This document shows positions 33,147 through 43,760 of a stretch of 64,000 nucleotides of DNA, piece by piece (position 1 is the stretch's first letter; every line of letters begins with the position of its first letter). The notes beneath the pieces were generated by a model. The model was not told the DNA's origin and did no database searches. It saw only the letters and a list, made by a program, of their open reading frames with translations. Source of the stretch: an uncultured Vicinamibacterales bacterium. GTDB taxonomy: Bacteria > Acidobacteriota > Vicinamibacteria > Vicinamibacterales > UBA8438. The stretch is from positions 5,938,367 through 6,002,366 of the forward strand of contig OY282382.1 of assembly GCA_958295905.1 (NCBI GenBank). The letters run 5' to 3'. The position numbers were made by a program, and so were the translations under genes.

Positions 33147-34016
33147 GTGCGGCGGATTCTCGACGAGCGCGGGACGCTCGTGTTCCCCGGCGTCTACGAC
33201 ACGTTGTCGGCGAAGATCGCCGAACGGGCCGGGTTTCCACTCGCCTTCATCTCCGGATACGCCGTCTCCGCCACGCTCATCGGCGAACCGGATATGGGCC
33301 TCCTCACCCAGACCGAGATCGTCGAACGGGCCCGCCAAATTTGCGGCGCGGTGACCATCCCGATCGTCGTCGACGCCGACACCGGCTACGGCAACGCCCT
33401 GAACGTGGTTCGTACCGTGCGGGGTCTGCTCGACGCGGGAGCGGCCGGCTGCTTCCTGGAAGACCAGGCGTGGCCGAAGCGGTGCGGGCACCTGCGCGAC
33501 AAGCAGGTCATCGCCGGAGAAGCGTGGCTCCAGAAGATCCGGGCGGCGGTCGACACGCGGGGCGACCGCGACTTCTTCATCGTGGCGCGCACCGATGCGC
33601 TGGCCGCCGTCGGGCTGGAGGAGGCGCTGGCGCGGGTCGAGGCGGCGCGCGGGGCGGGCGCCGACGCCACCTTCGTCGAGGCCCCGCGGTCGCTCGACGA
33701 CCTGCGGGAGATAGGCCGGCGGGCGCCGAGGCCGACGGTCGCGAACATGGTCGAGCAGGGGCGGACGCCGATGCTCGGCCGGTCGGAGCTGTCCGCACTC
33801 GGGTTCGACCTGATTCTGTACCCGGTCGCCGGGCTCTATGCGTCGGCGCAGGCCCTCACCGCCGTTTACGAACGCCTGCACGACACCGGCACCACCCGCG
33901 GCGCCGACCGGCCCATCGCCTTCGATCGGTTCAACGAGCTGATCGGCGTCGACGAAACGCGCGCCCTCGCCGCGCGTTTCGAAGAACCGCCCGGGCAAGG
34001 ACGGCGATCGACATGA
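33147..34016 (+). CDS. Isocitrate lyase/PEP mutase family protein
   Basis: Product of 289 aa from GTG 33147, the only plausible start after the tRNA; the frame upstream runs through the tRNA itself. The TIM-barrel core is intact: LVFPGVYDTLSAKIAE, FISGYAVSATLIGEPD, the Mg-binding VVDADTGYGN, and EDQAWPKRCGHL. In that last motif Cys occupies the position of the catalytic base in methylisocitrate and isocitrate lyases. Family members cleave or form C-C or P-C bonds of 2-oxo acids and malate-type substrates; the exact substrate is not evident. The start lies 11 bp after the encoded CCA of tRNA-His, so the first helix may be shortened or the transcript may be processed from the tRNA. Confidence 0.85.
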   Translation: MRRILDERGTLVFPGVYDTLSAKIAERAGFPLAFISGYAVSATLIGEPDMGLLTQTEIVERARQICGAVTIPIVVDADTGYGNALNVVRTVRGLLDAGAAGCFLEDQAWPKRCGHLRDKQVIAGEAWLQKIRAAVDTRGDRDFFIVARTDALAAVGLEEALARVEAARGAGADATFVEAPRSLDDLREIGRRAPRPTVANMVEQGRTPMLGRSELSALGFDLILYPVAGLYASAQALTAVYERLHDTGTTRGADRPIAFDRFNELIGVDETRALAARFEEPPGQGRRST

Positions 34017-34179
34017 AGTCGGCGACCGCACCCGGCGCAGCCCGTTCGTCGCGGCCAGCGTTGCGCCACGAATAAATATTAGGAGATCGTCAGGGAACTC
34101 GCCTCGAACCCAGGAGACCCAGGAGAGTGCCGACCGGGATGCGTCCCCAGCGCCGGGTCGGCCGCGGAGTCGAGCCGCC

Positions 34180-37100
34180 ATGTCCCCCGCGCGATCCCGT
34201 GCCCTCCTGCTCGCGGCCGTCGTGGGCCTGGGAGCGGGGGCGCCGGGGCCGGCGGCGGCCCAGGCCCCCCCGGACGAAGCGTGGCGGACCCTTGAGACCG
34301 CGCACTTCCGCATCACCTTCCCCGAGCGCCTCACCGCGCTGGCCGAAAGGGCGGGGAGAGCGGCCGAGCAGGCCCACGAGGCCCTGACGGCCGGGTTCCG
34401 CGCGGGTCCGAAGGGGACGATCGACATCGTCCTGACCGACCACGTCGACGTCTCGAACGGCTTCGCCCGCTACTCGCCCTCGAACCGCATCGTGCTTTAC
34501 GCGCGGCCTCCGGCCGACCACCCCGCGCTCGCCTACTTCGACGACTGGCTGGAGCAGCTCGTCGTCCACGAGCTCGCGCACGTGTTCCACCTCGACGACG
34601 GGGGGGCGTTCGGCGGGTTCTTCCGCGCCCTGCTCGGCCGGCAGCCGTGGCCGGGGTCCATCCTGACCTTCCCGGGAGCAAACGTCCCGGGGTGGGTGGT
34701 CGAGGGGTTGGCGACCTGGTACGAGTCGGCGCTGACCGCGGGCGGCCGCGTGCACGGGACGTACCACGAGATGGCGCTGCGGACGGCGGCCCTCGAAGGC
34801 CGCTTCGAGAGCATCGGCCAAGCCGGGGGCAACTCTCCCCAGTGGCCGGGCGGCGGCCGCCGCTACGTGTACGGATCGCTCTTCTTCGAGCACCTGCTCG
34901 ACAAGCACGGCCACGGCCGCATGGCCGACTTCGTCGAGGACGTCGTGCGCAACGCGCGGCTGCCGTCGCGCGTCCTCGACGACGTTTCGTTGACGGACGA
35001 GTGGGGCGCATGGACCGACGAGATGCGCACGCGGGCCGGGCGCCTGGACGCCGACCTCGCGCGGTTCGGTCCCATCACCGAGCCGGAGGCGCTGACCCGC
35101 GGCGCGCGCCGGGGACTCCATCCGGCGGTGTCCCCCGACGGCGGGGCGCTGGTCTACGCCCGATCGGACGGACGGTCCGACCCGAGGCTCGTGGCCATGC
35201 CCCCCGCCGGCGGCGACGCGTCAACGCTGGCGCGGACGAACCACCTCACCGGGTTCGACTTCCTGCCGGGCGGCGGGATCGTGTTCGCGCAGCGCGAGTA
35301 CGCGGACCGCTACCGGCGGTACAGCGACCTCCACGTCCTGACGCCCGAGGGATCGGTGCGGCGTGTCACCGCCGGCGCCCGGGTGACGGCGCCGGCGGCG
35401 GATCCCGAGGGCGGCGGAGCGGTCGCGGTGGCGGACGGCGGGGGCACGAACGGCCTGGTGCGGGTCGACCTGGGGAACGGCGATATCGAGCCGCTCGTGG
35501 CGCCGGCCGCGGACATCTACTGGGCCTGGCCCGCGGTGTCGCCGGACGGACGCTGGATCGCGGCGAGCCGCTGGACCGAGGGCCGGCACGACGTGGTCAT
35601 CCTCGACCGGGACGGGCGGGTGGTCCACGCGGTGACGCGCGACCGGGCCCTCGACATGGCCCCCGCCTGGAGCGCGGACGGACGCCACCTCGTCTGGTCG
35701 TCCGACCGCACCGGCGTCCCGAACATCCTCGCGGTCGAGGTCGACGCCCGAACCGGCGCCGCCGGTCCCCCGCGCCTGCTCACCAACGTGCGCACGGGGG
35801 CGGCGTTCCCGAGCGTCGGCCCCGCGGGCGACTGGCTCTATTTCTCGGGGTACCACGTCGACGGCTGGGAGATCGAGCGGGTCCCGTTCGCCCCGGATGC
35901 CGCTCCGCCCGCCCCCGAGCCGGCCGCGCGCTTCGACGACCACGCCCCCGCGACCGGGGCTGCCGCGACGGCGGACGACGCGACGGCGGACGACGCGTGG
36001 GTCGCCCCGACCGCGGCCACGCTCGCGGACGACGCGGCGGCGGCGCAGGCCGCGGCCGGCGCGGCGCAGCCCGCCGATGCCCGCGGCGAGCCGGCGCGGC
36101 GCGGCGTCGACGGTGCCGTGCGCGGCTACTCGCCGCTCTCGACCCTGCGCCCGACGTACTGGCTTCCGCAGACCCGCGGACCGGCGGCGATCGCAGAGGC
36201 GACCGTCGGGGGCGTCAAAGTGCCGCGCACCGAGCTCCTCGGCCGCGCCTTCGGCGGCCGGACCGAGGGGTTCGATCTGGTGGGCAGGCACGCCTACGCC
36301 GTCGGCGGCGCCGTCTTCACGTCGGGCGGTAAGCGCGAGGGAGACGTGTCGTACGAGTATCGAGGACTCGGGAACCCCACGATCGGTCTGGCCGCATCGC
36401 AGACTTGGGGGCACGACGGCGCCCGGGTGAGCGGCGCGGCGGCGGGAGGTTCGCCGGAGACGTTCTTCGTCCTCGAGCGGCGGCGGCGCCTGGCGGCGTC
36501 GGTCCGCATCCGGCGGCCCGGGTACCGGACGTCGGTCGGGCTGAGGTTCTCGGCCGGGCTGGTGCGGAGCGACCGCGAGATGCTCGACACGGGCCTGCAG
36601 ACGACCGACGCCTACCGGCTCGCGCGGCCGGGCGCGACATCGAGCGAGCTCGCCGTCGCGGTGGACGCGTCCACCGCGCGGTCGCACGCGTTCCAGATGG
36701 GCAACGCGCGGGGCGCCGCCCTGTACCTGCGGGCCCGGACCCGCCGCGATCTCGACGCGCCGGCGGGGCTCGCCGGTCGGGCCGGTGTCGATCGCGCCGT
36801 CGACGACCTCGTCGGCCGGTTCAGGGCCTACCTGCCGGCGCCGGGTCCCGGATTCGCGGCCTCCGTGCTCGCGGTCCGCGCCGACGGCGGCGCGGCGCGC
36901 GGTCCGGCGACCGGCACGGGGTACTTCTCCGTCGGCGGCAATTCGGGCTTCTTCGCCGTCCGGGGCCACGACCCGGCGGCCCGGGCCGGGCGCCGCGCGT
37001 GGTCCGCGTCGATCGAGTACCGCGCGCCGCTGGCGTTGGTCAACCGCGGACTCGGCGCCTGGGGCCTGCACCTCGACCGGATCTTCGGCTCGGCCTTCAT

Positions 37101-37338
37101 CGACGCCGGCGACGCGTGGGACGTCGGCGCGGCATCCGAGGCGGAACCCTCGAGACGACGCCCGCTGGCGTCGTTGGGGATCGAGCTCACGACGGATTTA
37201 CTCGTCCTCTACCAGGCCCCGCTGCGGCTTCGCCTGGGAATGGCGGCGATCCCGGATCCGGATGCCCGACCCGGCGTCGCCTCCGGCGCCTCCCGGTGGC
37301 GCAGGGTCCTCTACGTGGGGGTCGGCGTGCCGTTCTGA
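34180..37338 (+). CDS. Secreted HEXXH metallopeptidase fused to a TolB-like propeller and an outer-membrane barrel
   Basis: Product of 1052 aa. A signal peptide (residues 1-28) is followed by a gluzincin-type peptidase domain with [10 protein letters not shown] (HEXXH at 130-134) and [12 protein letters not shown] (Glu175, likely third zinc ligand). Residues ~290-600 contain TolB/WD40-like propeller blades ([38 protein letters not shown]). After a low-complexity Ala/Asp linker, residues ~660-1052 look like a BamA/Omp85-type barrel and end in [10 protein letters not shown] with C-terminal Phe, a barrel-assembly signature. It is probably an outer-membrane-anchored peptidase with the catalytic domain in the periplasm or outside. 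The substrate is unknown. Confidence 0.75.
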   Translation: MSPARSRALLLAAVVGLGAGAPGPAAAQAPPDEAWRTLETAHFRITFPERLTALAERAGRAAEQAHEALTAGFRAGPKGTIDIVLTDHVDVSNGFARYSPSNRIVLYARPPADHPALAYFDDWLEQLVVHELAHVFHLDDGGAFGGFFRALLGRQPWPGSILTFPGANVPGWVVEGLATWYESALTAGGRVHGTYHEMALRTAALEGRFESIGQAGGNSPQWPGGGRRYVYGSLFFEHLLDKHGHGRMADFVEDVVRNARLPSRVLDDVSLTDEWGAWTDEMRTRAGRLDADLARFGPITEPEALTRGARRGLHPAVSPDGGALVYARSDGRSDPRLVAMPPAGGDASTLARTNHLTGFDFLPGGGIVFAQREYADRYRRYSDLHVLTPEGSVRRVTAGARVTAPAADPEGGGAVAVADGGGTNGLVRVDLGNGDIEPLVAPAADIYWAWPAVSPDGRWIAASRWTEGRHDVVILDRDGRVVHAVTRDRALDMAPAWSADGRHLVWSSDRTGVPNILAVEVDARTGAAGPPRLLTNVRTGAAFPSVGPAGDWLYFSGYHVDGWEIERVPFAPDAAPPAPEPAARFDDHAPATGAAATADDATADDAWVAPTAATLADDAAAAQAAAGAAQPADARGEPARRGVDGAVRGYSPLSTLRPTYWLPQTRGPAAIAEATVGGVKVPRTELLGRAFGGRTEGFDLVGRHAYAVGGAVFTSGGKREGDVSYEYRGLGNPTIGLAASQTWGHDGARVSGAAAGGSPETFFVLERRRRLAASVRIRRPGYRTSVGLRFSAGLVRSDREMLDTGLQTTDAYRLARPGATSSELAVAVDASTARSHAFQMGNARGAALYLRARTRRDLDAPAGLAGRAGVDRAVDDLVGRFRAYLPAPGPGFAASVLAVRADGGAARGPATGTGYFSVGGNSGFFAVRGHDPAARAGRRAWSASIEYRAPLALVNRGLGAWGLHLDRIFGSAFIDAGDAWDVGAASEAEPSRRRPLASLGIELTTDLLVLYQAPLRLRLGMAAIPDPDARPGVASGASRWRRVLYVGVGVPF

Positions 37339-37837
37339 CGGCAACGCCGGTCCACCCCGCCGCGAAACCGTGCGTTGCAGCCCCCGAGCTGGTGGTGTCG
37401 AGGACCGGCGGGTCCACGTGTCGCGGAGCCCGCCGCGAAACCGTGCGTTGCGGCGGGCGGGGCTGCTGCCGGCGGACCCCGGCCGACCCCGCGTCGCGGG
37501 CACCGGTCCATCGACGTCGACTTCCGCTTCGAGCAGGACTTCCGCTTCGAGCAGGCTGCCCACGGACCAAGGACGTCGACTTCCGCGAGCAGCCTCCCGG
37601 CGGACCCCGGCCGACCCCGCGTTGCGAGCCACCGGTCCGAGGACTCAGAGCCGCACGGGCGACAAGGCGGGGCGACGGAACATGCCGAGCCTTGGGGACG
37701 GCGGAGCACAACCCGGCTCCGCGGGGCCTCCCGCCGGGGGGCGGCCAGGGTGGCCAGGGTGCCGAACCGCGGCAACGGGCTATAATTCAGTTCCCATCCG
37801 TTCACAACGGGCGTCTCCGACGCCAAGGAGGTGCGGG
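37339..37837. repeat. Intergenic stretch of imperfect repeats before coxS
   Basis: Several short duplications: CCGCGAAACCGTGCGTTGC at about 37360 and 37434, GGCGGACCCCGGCCGACCCC at about 37470 and 37600, and tandem CTTCCGCTTCGAGCAGG at about 37525-37560. No gene is visible. The last 60 bp carry the probable cox promoter. Confidence 0.6.
37781..37786 (+). promoter_or_regulatory. Candidate -10 box for the coxSLM operon
   Basis: TATAAT stands in an otherwise very GC-rich stretch, 52 bp before the coxS start codon. No good -35 hexamer is seen 17 bp upstream. AAGGAGG at 37825-37831 is the ribosome site for the TTG start. Confidence 0.4.
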
Positions 37838-38314
37838 TTGACTGTCCCCGTCTCGATCACCGTCAACGGACAGCGGTACGACCGGGAGGTCGAGCCGAGA
37901 CTGCTCTTGGTGCACTTTCTGCGCGAGGTCATCGGGTCGACGGGCACGAAGGTCGGCTGCGACACGAGCCAGTGCGGGGCGTGCACGGTGCTGCTCGACG
38001 GCATCTCCCTGAAGTCGTGCACCGCCCTCGCGGTACAGGCCGACGGCGCCGAGGTCACCACCATCGAAGGGCTGGCGGCGGGTGAGGCGCTGCATCCGTT
38101 GCAGGACGCATTCTGGGAGAAGCACGGGCTGCAGTGCGGCTTCTGCACGCCGGGCATGATCATGGCGTCGCATGAGCTGCTGCGGGTCACGCCGGACCCG
38201 AGCGACGCGCAGATCCGCCACGGTCTCGAAGGCAACCTGTGCCGGTGCACCGGGTATCAGAACATCGTGCGGGCGGTCCGTCAGGCCGCCGGAACCACGG
38301 CAGGTCAGCGATGA
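37838..38314 (+). CDS. coxS: Molybdenum hydroxylase small [2Fe-2S] subunit (CoxS-like)
   Basis: Product of 158 aa. I chose TTG 37838 because AAGGAGG lies six bases upstream and the ferredoxin fold begins immediately ([14 protein letters not shown]). The plant-type cluster cysteines are 41, 46, 49 and 61 (CDTSQCGAC...C), and the second cluster uses 100, 103, 135 and 137 (CGFC, CRC). It passes electrons from the molybdopterin subunit to FAD in xanthine-dehydrogenase-family enzymes. The stop overlaps the coxL start (ATGA), so the subunits are coupled. Confidence 0.92.
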   Translation: MTVPVSITVNGQRYDREVEPRLLLVHFLREVIGSTGTKVGCDTSQCGACTVLLDGISLKSCTALAVQADGAEVTTIEGLAAGEALHPLQDAFWEKHGLQCGFCTPGMIMASHELLRVTPDPSDAQIRHGLEGNLCRCTGYQNIVRAVRQAAGTTAGQR

Positions 38315-40668
38315 GCACACGCATCTTCGGTTCGGGCATCCGCCGGCGGGAAGATCCGCGCCTCATCACCGGCAGCGCCACCTACACCGACGACCTGACG
38401 CTGCCGCGCATGGCGCACGCGGCCATGCTGCGGAGCCCCCACGCCCACGCGCGCATCACCTCCATCGACACGAGCCGGGCGGCGGCCGCCCCCGGCGTGG
38501 TGGCCGCGTACACCCACGCCGACACCGAGGGCGCGGTCGCACCCGCCCCGTGCGCCTGGCACTTGCCCGACTCGGACCTGAAGATGGCGGACTACCACTG
38601 CCTGGCCAAGGATGTGGTGCGCTACGTCGGGGACATCGTCGCGGTGGTGGTGGCCGAGAGCCGCTACGCGGCCGAGGACGCCCTCGAGCTGGTGGACGTC
38701 GGCTACGAGCCGCTGCCGGCGGTGATCGACCCCGAGGCGGCGGCGGCCGAGGGCGCCCCGCAACTGCACGACGAGATCGCCGGCAACCAAGCGTTCCACT
38801 GGCAGGTCGCGGGCGGCGACGTCGACGCCGCCTTCGCCGAGGCCGAGGTCGTCGTGTCGGACCGCATCATCCAGCAGCGGCTGATACCCAACGCGATGGA
38901 GCCGCGGGCGGCGCTGGCCAGCTATACCCGCGCGACGGGTGAGCTGACGGTCTGGAACACCACCCAGAACCCGCACATCGTGCGGTTCCTCACGTCGCTG
39001 GTGCTGGGGCTCTCCGAGGACAAGATCCGGGTCATCGCGCCCGAGGTGGGGGGCGGCTTCGGCAGCAAGATCGCGGCCTACCCCGCCGACTTCGTCACGA
39101 TGTTCTGCAGCCGGAAGCTCGGGCGCCCCGTCAAGTGGACGGAGACCCGCACCGAGAACTACCAGGCGACCACCCACGGCCGCGACCACGTCCAGCAGGT
39201 GGAGCTGGCCGCGAAGAAGGACGGCACCGTCCTCGGCCTCCGCTGCACCGTGCACGCGGGCATGGGCGCGTACCTGTCGACGGCGGCGCCGGGCATCCCC
39301 ACGATCCTGCACGGGCTCATGCTCTCGGGCGTGTACACGATGCCGGCGGTGCGCGAGGACGTCTACGGCATCTATACGAACGGCACCCCGGTCGAGGCGT
39401 ACCGGGGCGCGGGGCGCCCCGAGGCGACGTTCATGCTCGAGCGCATGATGGACGTGCTGGCGGCCAGGCTCGACATGGACCCCGCCGACGTCCGCCGGAA
39501 GAACCTGATTCCCCGGTTCGAGGACGGCCACGACGTGGTGACGTCCCTGACCTACGACAGCGGCGACTATCCCGCGGCCCTCGACAAGGTGCTGTCCCAT
39601 GCCGACTACGCGGGGCTCCGCGCCCGGCAGAAGGCGGGTCCGGCCAACGGCGCCTACCTGGGCCTGGGCCTCGCCACCTACGTGGAGATCTGCGGCCTCG
39701 GTCCGTCGCAGGTGGCCGGGGCCATCGGCTTCCAGGGCGGCCTGTGGGAGAGCGCCATCGTCCGGTTCCACCCGAGCGGCAAGGTGCACGTGTTCATCGG
39801 GGCCTCGCCGCACGGACAGGGCGAGGAGACGACGTTCGCGCAGATCGTGGGCAGCGAGCTGGGGGTCGATCCCCAGGACGTCAAGGTCTTCCACGGCGAC
39901 ACCGACAACACGCCGATGGGCTGGGGCACCTACGGCAGCCGCACCACCGCGGTCGGGGGGGCGGCCCTCGCCCTGACCGCGCGCAAGATCCGGGACAAGG
40001 CGAAGGTCATCGCGGCGCACCTGCTCGAGGCCGCGGTCGAGGACATGGAGTACGAAGACGGCAAGTTCTTCGTCAAGGGGGCGCCCGACCAGCACAAGAC
40101 GATCGGCGACATCGCGCTGATGGCGAACGTGGCGTGGAACATGCCCAAGGGGGTCGAGGCGGGGCTGGAGGCCTCGACGTTCTACGACCCGCCCAACTTC
40201 ACGTTCCCGTTCGGCGCCCATCTCGCGGTGGTCGAGGTCGACGCCGAGACCGGCGCGGTCACCCTGAAGCGCTACGTCGCGCTCGACGACTGCGGCCCCC
40301 AGATCAACCCGGTGATCGTCGAGGGCCAGGTGCACGGCGGGGTCGTGCAGGGCGTCGGCCAGGCGCTGTGGGAAGAGGCGGTCTACGACGAGGGCGGCCA
40401 GCTCGTGACCGGGAGCATGCTCGACTATGCCCTGCCCCGCGCCGACCTTCTCCCCGACATCGAGGTGCTGTCGACGGTGACCCCTTCGCCGCACCATCCG
40501 CTCGGGGTGAAGGGCATCGGCGAGGCGGGCACCATCGCGTCGACCGCGGCCGTCTACAACGCCGTCCTCGACGCCCTGCGGCCGCTCGGGGTCTCCTCGG
40601 TGCGGATGCCGCTGACGCCGGAACGGGTGTGGCAGGCGATTCGGGACGCGAAGAAGTCCGCGCCGTAG
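38311..40668 (+). CDS. coxL: Molybdopterin-binding large subunit, form II CoxL-like
   Basis: Product of 785 aa, the normal length. Molybdopterin-binding motifs include EVGGGFGSK (245-253) and [10 protein letters not shown] with Glu738, the conserved catalytic glutamate. The active-site loop is AYRGAGR (363-369), the form II signature, and not the AYXCSFR of true aerobic CO dehydrogenase. The enzyme probably hydroxylates another carbon substrate (aldehyde, purine or N-heterocycle); CO oxidation is unlikely. It is translationally coupled to coxS and followed by a hairpin that includes its own stop codon. Confidence 0.92.
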   Translation: MSTRIFGSGIRRREDPRLITGSATYTDDLTLPRMAHAAMLRSPHAHARITSIDTSRAAAAPGVVAAYTHADTEGAVAPAPCAWHLPDSDLKMADYHCLAKDVVRYVGDIVAVVVAESRYAAEDALELVDVGYEPLPAVIDPEAAAAEGAPQLHDEIAGNQAFHWQVAGGDVDAAFAEAEVVVSDRIIQQRLIPNAMEPRAALASYTRATGELTVWNTTQNPHIVRFLTSLVLGLSEDKIRVIAPEVGGGFGSKIAAYPADFVTMFCSRKLGRPVKWTETRTENYQATTHGRDHVQQVELAAKKDGTVLGLRCTVHAGMGAYLSTAAPGIPTILHGLMLSGVYTMPAVREDVYGIYTNGTPVEAYRGAGRPEATFMLERMMDVLAARLDMDPADVRRKNLIPRFEDGHDVVTSLTYDSGDYPAALDKVLSHADYAGLRARQKAGPANGAYLGLGLATYVEICGLGPSQVAGAIGFQGGLWESAIVRFHPSGKVHVFIGASPHGQGEETTFAQIVGSELGVDPQDVKVFHGDTDNTPMGWGTYGSRTTAVGGAALALTARKIRDKAKVIAAHLLEAAVEDMEYEDGKFFVKGAPDQHKTIGDIALMANVAWNMPKGVEAGLEASTFYDPPNFTFPFGAHLAVVEVDAETGAVTLKRYVALDDCGPQINPVIVEGQVHGGVVQGVGQALWEEAVYDEGGQLVTGSMLDYALPRADLLPDIEVLSTVTPSPHHPLGVKGIGEAGTIASTAAVYNAVLDALRPLGVSSVRMPLTPERVWQAIRDAKKSAP

Positions 40669-40800
40669 CCACGGCGCGGACCGCCGCGTAGGGTCGGGCG
40701 GCGGAGCCGCCGGGCGGCGATCGGTTGGGCGGCGGGCGGAGCCGCCGGGCGGCGATCGGTTGGGCGGCAGGCGGAGCCGCCGGGCGGCGGCTCGCGAGGC
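40656..40800. repeat. Stop-codon hairpin and GC-rich tandem repeat between coxL and coxM
   Basis: A perfect 11-bp stem (40656-40666 with 40671-40681) encloses the TAG stop of coxL. It is followed by three copies of a ~33-bp unit with GGCGGAGCCGCCGGGCGGCG and TCGGTTGGGCGGC. The same layout (hairpin, then GGTTGGGCGG and GGAGCCGC) follows the DUF3500 gene at 30771. Here it lies inside an operon. Confidence 0.7.
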
Positions 40801-40821
40801 CGGCAAGCGAAAGGACAGGCG

Positions 40822-41742
40822 ATGTACGCACCAGACTTCGCATACTACCGGGCGGACTCGGTAGCCGAGATCGGCCGGCTGCTGCGCAAGCACCCCGGCG
40901 CCAAGCTGCTGGCCGGCGGGCACAGCCTGATCCCGCTGCTGAAGCTCCGGCTGGCCGCGCCGCCGGCCCTGATCGACATCGGCCGCATCGGCGAGCTCAA
41001 GGGAATATCCGTCGCCGACGGCCGCCTGCGCATCGGCGCCCTGACCACCCACGCCCAGATCGCGGCGTCGTCCGAGGTCGCGGCGCACGCCCCGGCCCTC
41101 GCCGCCGCGGCCGGGGTCATCGGCGACCCCGCGGTCCGCAACCGGGGGACCATCGGCGGCAACGTGGCCCACGCCGACCCCGCGTCGGACCTGCCGACGG
41201 TGCTGCTGGCCCTCGGGGCCTCGTTCGCGGTGGCCACCGACGACGGCGAGCGCGCCATTCCGGCCGGCGGGTTCTTCCAGGACATGATGACCACCGCCCT
41301 GGGGGAGCACGACATCGTGACCGCGGTCGACGTGCCGACCGCGCCGGAAGGCCAGGGCCAGGCCTACGAGAAGTTCTCCCACCCGGCGTCCCGCTACGCG
41401 GTGATCGGGGCGGCGGCCGCGGTGGGACTGACGGGCGGGAAGGTCGGCAGGGTGGTCGTGACCCTCGGGGGCCTGGTGCCGGCGGCAATCCGGGCCGGCT
41501 CGGTCGAGCAGGCGCTGTCCGGTCAGGCGCCGTCCGCCGACGCCATCGCCGACGCCGCCGCGGCCGTCTCGAACGACCTCGGCCCCGACCTCATCGGCGA
41601 CATCTACGCGTCGGCCGAGTACCGGCGGGCGATGGCCCCGGTGTGCGTCAAGCGGGCGCTGACGGCCGCGCTCAAGCGGGCCTCCTCGGTCGCCGAGGCC
41701 CCCGCGGCGCGCAGCCCGTGGTGGAAACCGTCCTGGCTGTAG
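40822..41742 (+). CDS. coxM: FAD-binding medium subunit of the molybdenum hydroxylase (CoxM-like)
   Basis: Product of 306 aa. FAD-binding motifs are AGGHSLIPLLKLR (35-47) and TIGGNVAHADPASDLP (about 110-125), typical of CoxM/XdhB proteins. The C-terminal domain follows normally. It lies 153 bp after coxL, separated by the GC-rich repeat. The S-L-M order differs from the M-S-L order of the Oligotropha cox operon and is common in form II clusters. Confidence 0.9.
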   Translation: MYAPDFAYYRADSVAEIGRLLRKHPGAKLLAGGHSLIPLLKLRLAAPPALIDIGRIGELKGISVADGRLRIGALTTHAQIAASSEVAAHAPALAAAAGVIGDPAVRNRGTIGGNVAHADPASDLPTVLLALGASFAVATDDGERAIPAGGFFQDMMTTALGEHDIVTAVDVPTAPEGQGQAYEKFSHPASRYAVIGAAAAVGLTGGKVGRVVVTLGGLVPAAIRAGSVEQALSGQAPSADAIADAAAAVSNDLGPDLIGDIYASAEYRRAMAPVCVKRALTAALKRASSVAEAPAARSPWWKPSWL

Positions 41743-42662
41743 GCGTCTGCGCCGCGCACGCCGCGTGCCGATCGCGCCCGGCGCCCGCGAGTGATGCAGC
41801 CGCAGGCATCCGTTCTGTCGAGCGGCGCGGATGCTTGACCGGCTGGTTCGGCGGCCGGCCGAACCGCCAGGCGCCGCTTCCGGGCGAGGAGGTTATGGTC
41901 GCCCTGGATTCACCGCGCCATCGTGCCGTCAGGCGGCGCTTTCCGGGCGGGACGCCCGCGCTTGGGGTCCGCGCAATAACAACTTCCTTTCAGAGGCCGC
42001 AATCACGCCGTCATGGGATCGACGCCAAATGCGACAGATGCGCAGCATGGAGGCGGCCGAAGTGAACTGCGCCAAGAAACCGATACAGCAAAACCGGGAG
42101 TTTATTCTTGCGCCGATCCTTGGTGGTTCGTCACGTCATCATCTTCAGACAGACGGCCTTGAGTCGAACGATGTATTTCTTCCGCATGGGACTCTTTCGG
42201 TTCGAGGTGAGTTCTCCCGGTTACCCCATTTTCAGTCATGGCAAGGCACCAGCGACCCGGACGCGTGGACATCCGCACCGGCGCGCCACCGCATGTCGGC
42301 CAAGTCCGAGACGTTCGCGCCGGGGTGGGCCGGCAGGCGCCGCCGCACGCTTCCGCGCCCGGAGGGCGGAACGGCTTTATTAGGAGTGGGGCGTGAAGGC
42401 GAACGAACGCGTCGCCGGGCTGAACGCTCCCGGCGCCCCCATCGCCGCCTGTTCTGAACCAGGATGGATTGCATGACGGTGATGGCCGGGCCCGCTTCCG
42501 GCCGCCGGCGGCGACGGGAAGGCACCGCGGCGGCACCCGCCCCGGTGCCCCCACATCGAGACATCGGCGCCGCGCCGGGTCCGCTGCCGGAACCGGAGGC
42601 GTTTACGGACCACGGTTCGTAAACCGCATCGAGACACCGGCGCCGCGCCGGGTCCGCTACCA
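41743..42662. other. 920-bp stretch between coxM and coxD without a supported gene
   Basis: It begins with a relative of the GTCTGCGCCG hairpin family (41742-41825). Positions about 41970-42250 are noticeably less GC-rich and could be inserted DNA, but no frame there resembles a known protein. At 42555-42661 a ~35-bp block (CGGCGCCGCGCCGGGTCCGC) is duplicated directly before the coxD start. Confidence 0.5.
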
Positions 42663-43601
42663 ATGACCGACACGTCAACCGCCCCCGCCCGGCCCGCGTC
42701 CATCGACGAGCTGCAGGCGCTGCTGTCGCGCGAGGCGTACGTCGCCGACCGCGGGCTCGCCACGTCCATCTATCTCGCCCTGCGCCTGGGCCGCCCGCTG
42801 CTGCTCGAGGGCGAGGCGGGGGTCGGCAAGACGGAGGTCGCGAAGGTCCTCGCGAACGGGCTCGGAGCCGAGCTGATCCGGCTGCAGTGCTACGAGGGGC
42901 TCGACGTCACCCACGCCGTCTACGAGTGGAACTACGCGCGCCAGCTCCTCGAGATCCGCCTGCGCGAGGCGGCGGGGCCGGTCGACCGCGCGGAGGTGGC
43001 GCGGGATCTGTTCGGTCCCGACTTCCTGATCAAGCGCCCGCTGCTGCGCGCCCTCGAGTCGAGCGGCGGACCGCCCCCGGTGCTGCTGATCGACGAGCTC
43101 GACCGCGCGGACGAGGAGTTCGAGGGCTATCTGCTGGAACTGCTGTCGGACTTCCAGGTGACCATTCCCGAGCTCGGCACGGTGCGCGCCTCCGCCCCGC
43201 CGGTCGTGGTCATCACGTCGAACCGGACCCGCGAGCTCCACAACGCGCTGAAGCGCCGCTGCCTCTACTGGTGGATCGACTATCCGGACTTCGAGAAGGA
43301 GTACCAGATCGTCACCGGGAAAGTGCCCCACGCGCCGGCGCGGCTCGCCGAGCAGGTGACCCGCTTCGTGCAGGCGCTGCGGACGGCCGAGCTCTACAAG
43401 GTCTCGGGCGTCTCGGAGACCCTCGACTGGATCGCCGCCCTCGTCGCCCTCGACCGGCGCGAGCTCGACGGCGCGACCATCGACGAGACCCTGGGCCTCG
43501 TCCTCAAGACGCAGGAGGACCTGGAGGCGATACGCGGCGAACGGGCGCAGGCGCTGTTCGAGCGCAGCCTCCTGCCGGCCGGCGCGGCCGGGGGCGCATG
43601 A
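42663..43601 (+). CDS. coxD: MoxR-type AAA+ ATPase (CoxD-like)
   Basis: Product of 312 aa. Walker A is GEAGVGKT (50-57) and Walker B VLLIDELDRAD (about 139-149); the sensor segment VVVITSNRTRELHNALKRR follows. CoxD is a membrane-associated MoxR ATPase that, with the VWA protein CoxE, helps insert the sulfurated Cu/Mo or Mo centre of CoxL-type hydroxylases. The stop overlaps the next start (ATGA). Confidence 0.92.
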   Translation: MTDTSTAPARPASIDELQALLSREAYVADRGLATSIYLALRLGRPLLLEGEAGVGKTEVAKVLANGLGAELIRLQCYEGLDVTHAVYEWNYARQLLEIRLREAAGPVDRAEVARDLFGPDFLIKRPLLRALESSGGPPPVLLIDELDRADEEFEGYLLELLSDFQVTIPELGTVRASAPPVVVITSNRTRELHNALKRRCLYWWIDYPDFEKEYQIVTGKVPHAPARLAEQVTRFVQALRTAELYKVSGVSETLDWIAALVALDRRELDGATIDETLGLVLKTQEDLEAIRGERAQALFERSLLPAGAAGGA

Positions 43602-43760
43602 CCGGCGGGGGCCACGACCGCGGCGCGAAGCGCCGGTGCCAGCGCATAGGCACCGCGCTTGGTGACGCGCGCATGACCGGCGGGGGCCACGACCGCGGCG
43701 TGACGCTGCCACGGGACTCGGAGGAGCGCATGACCCGCGCGGGCCACGACCGCGGCGCGA
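43598..43760 (+). repeat. Triple repeat of the coxE start region
   Basis: GCATGACCGGCGGGGGCCAC and the following ACGACCGCGGCG occur at 43596 and 43671, with a variant (ATGACCCGCGCGGGCCACGA) at 43730. Spacings of 75 and 57 bp keep all three in frame. Confidence 0.8.

Noticed and set aside
37360-37640. Possible CRISPR array from short repeats before coxS
   Set aside because: The repeats are few, unequal in length and spacing, and tandem in places. There are no regular spacers and no cas genes.
38311-40668. CoxL as a true aerobic CO dehydrogenase
   Set aside because: The active-site loop is AYRGAGR (form II), not AYXCSFR.
42887-43597. N-terminal extension of the CoxE frame through the whole of coxD
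   Set aside because: That part is an out-of-frame reading of the coxD gene. The real CoxE start overlaps the coxD stop at 43598.
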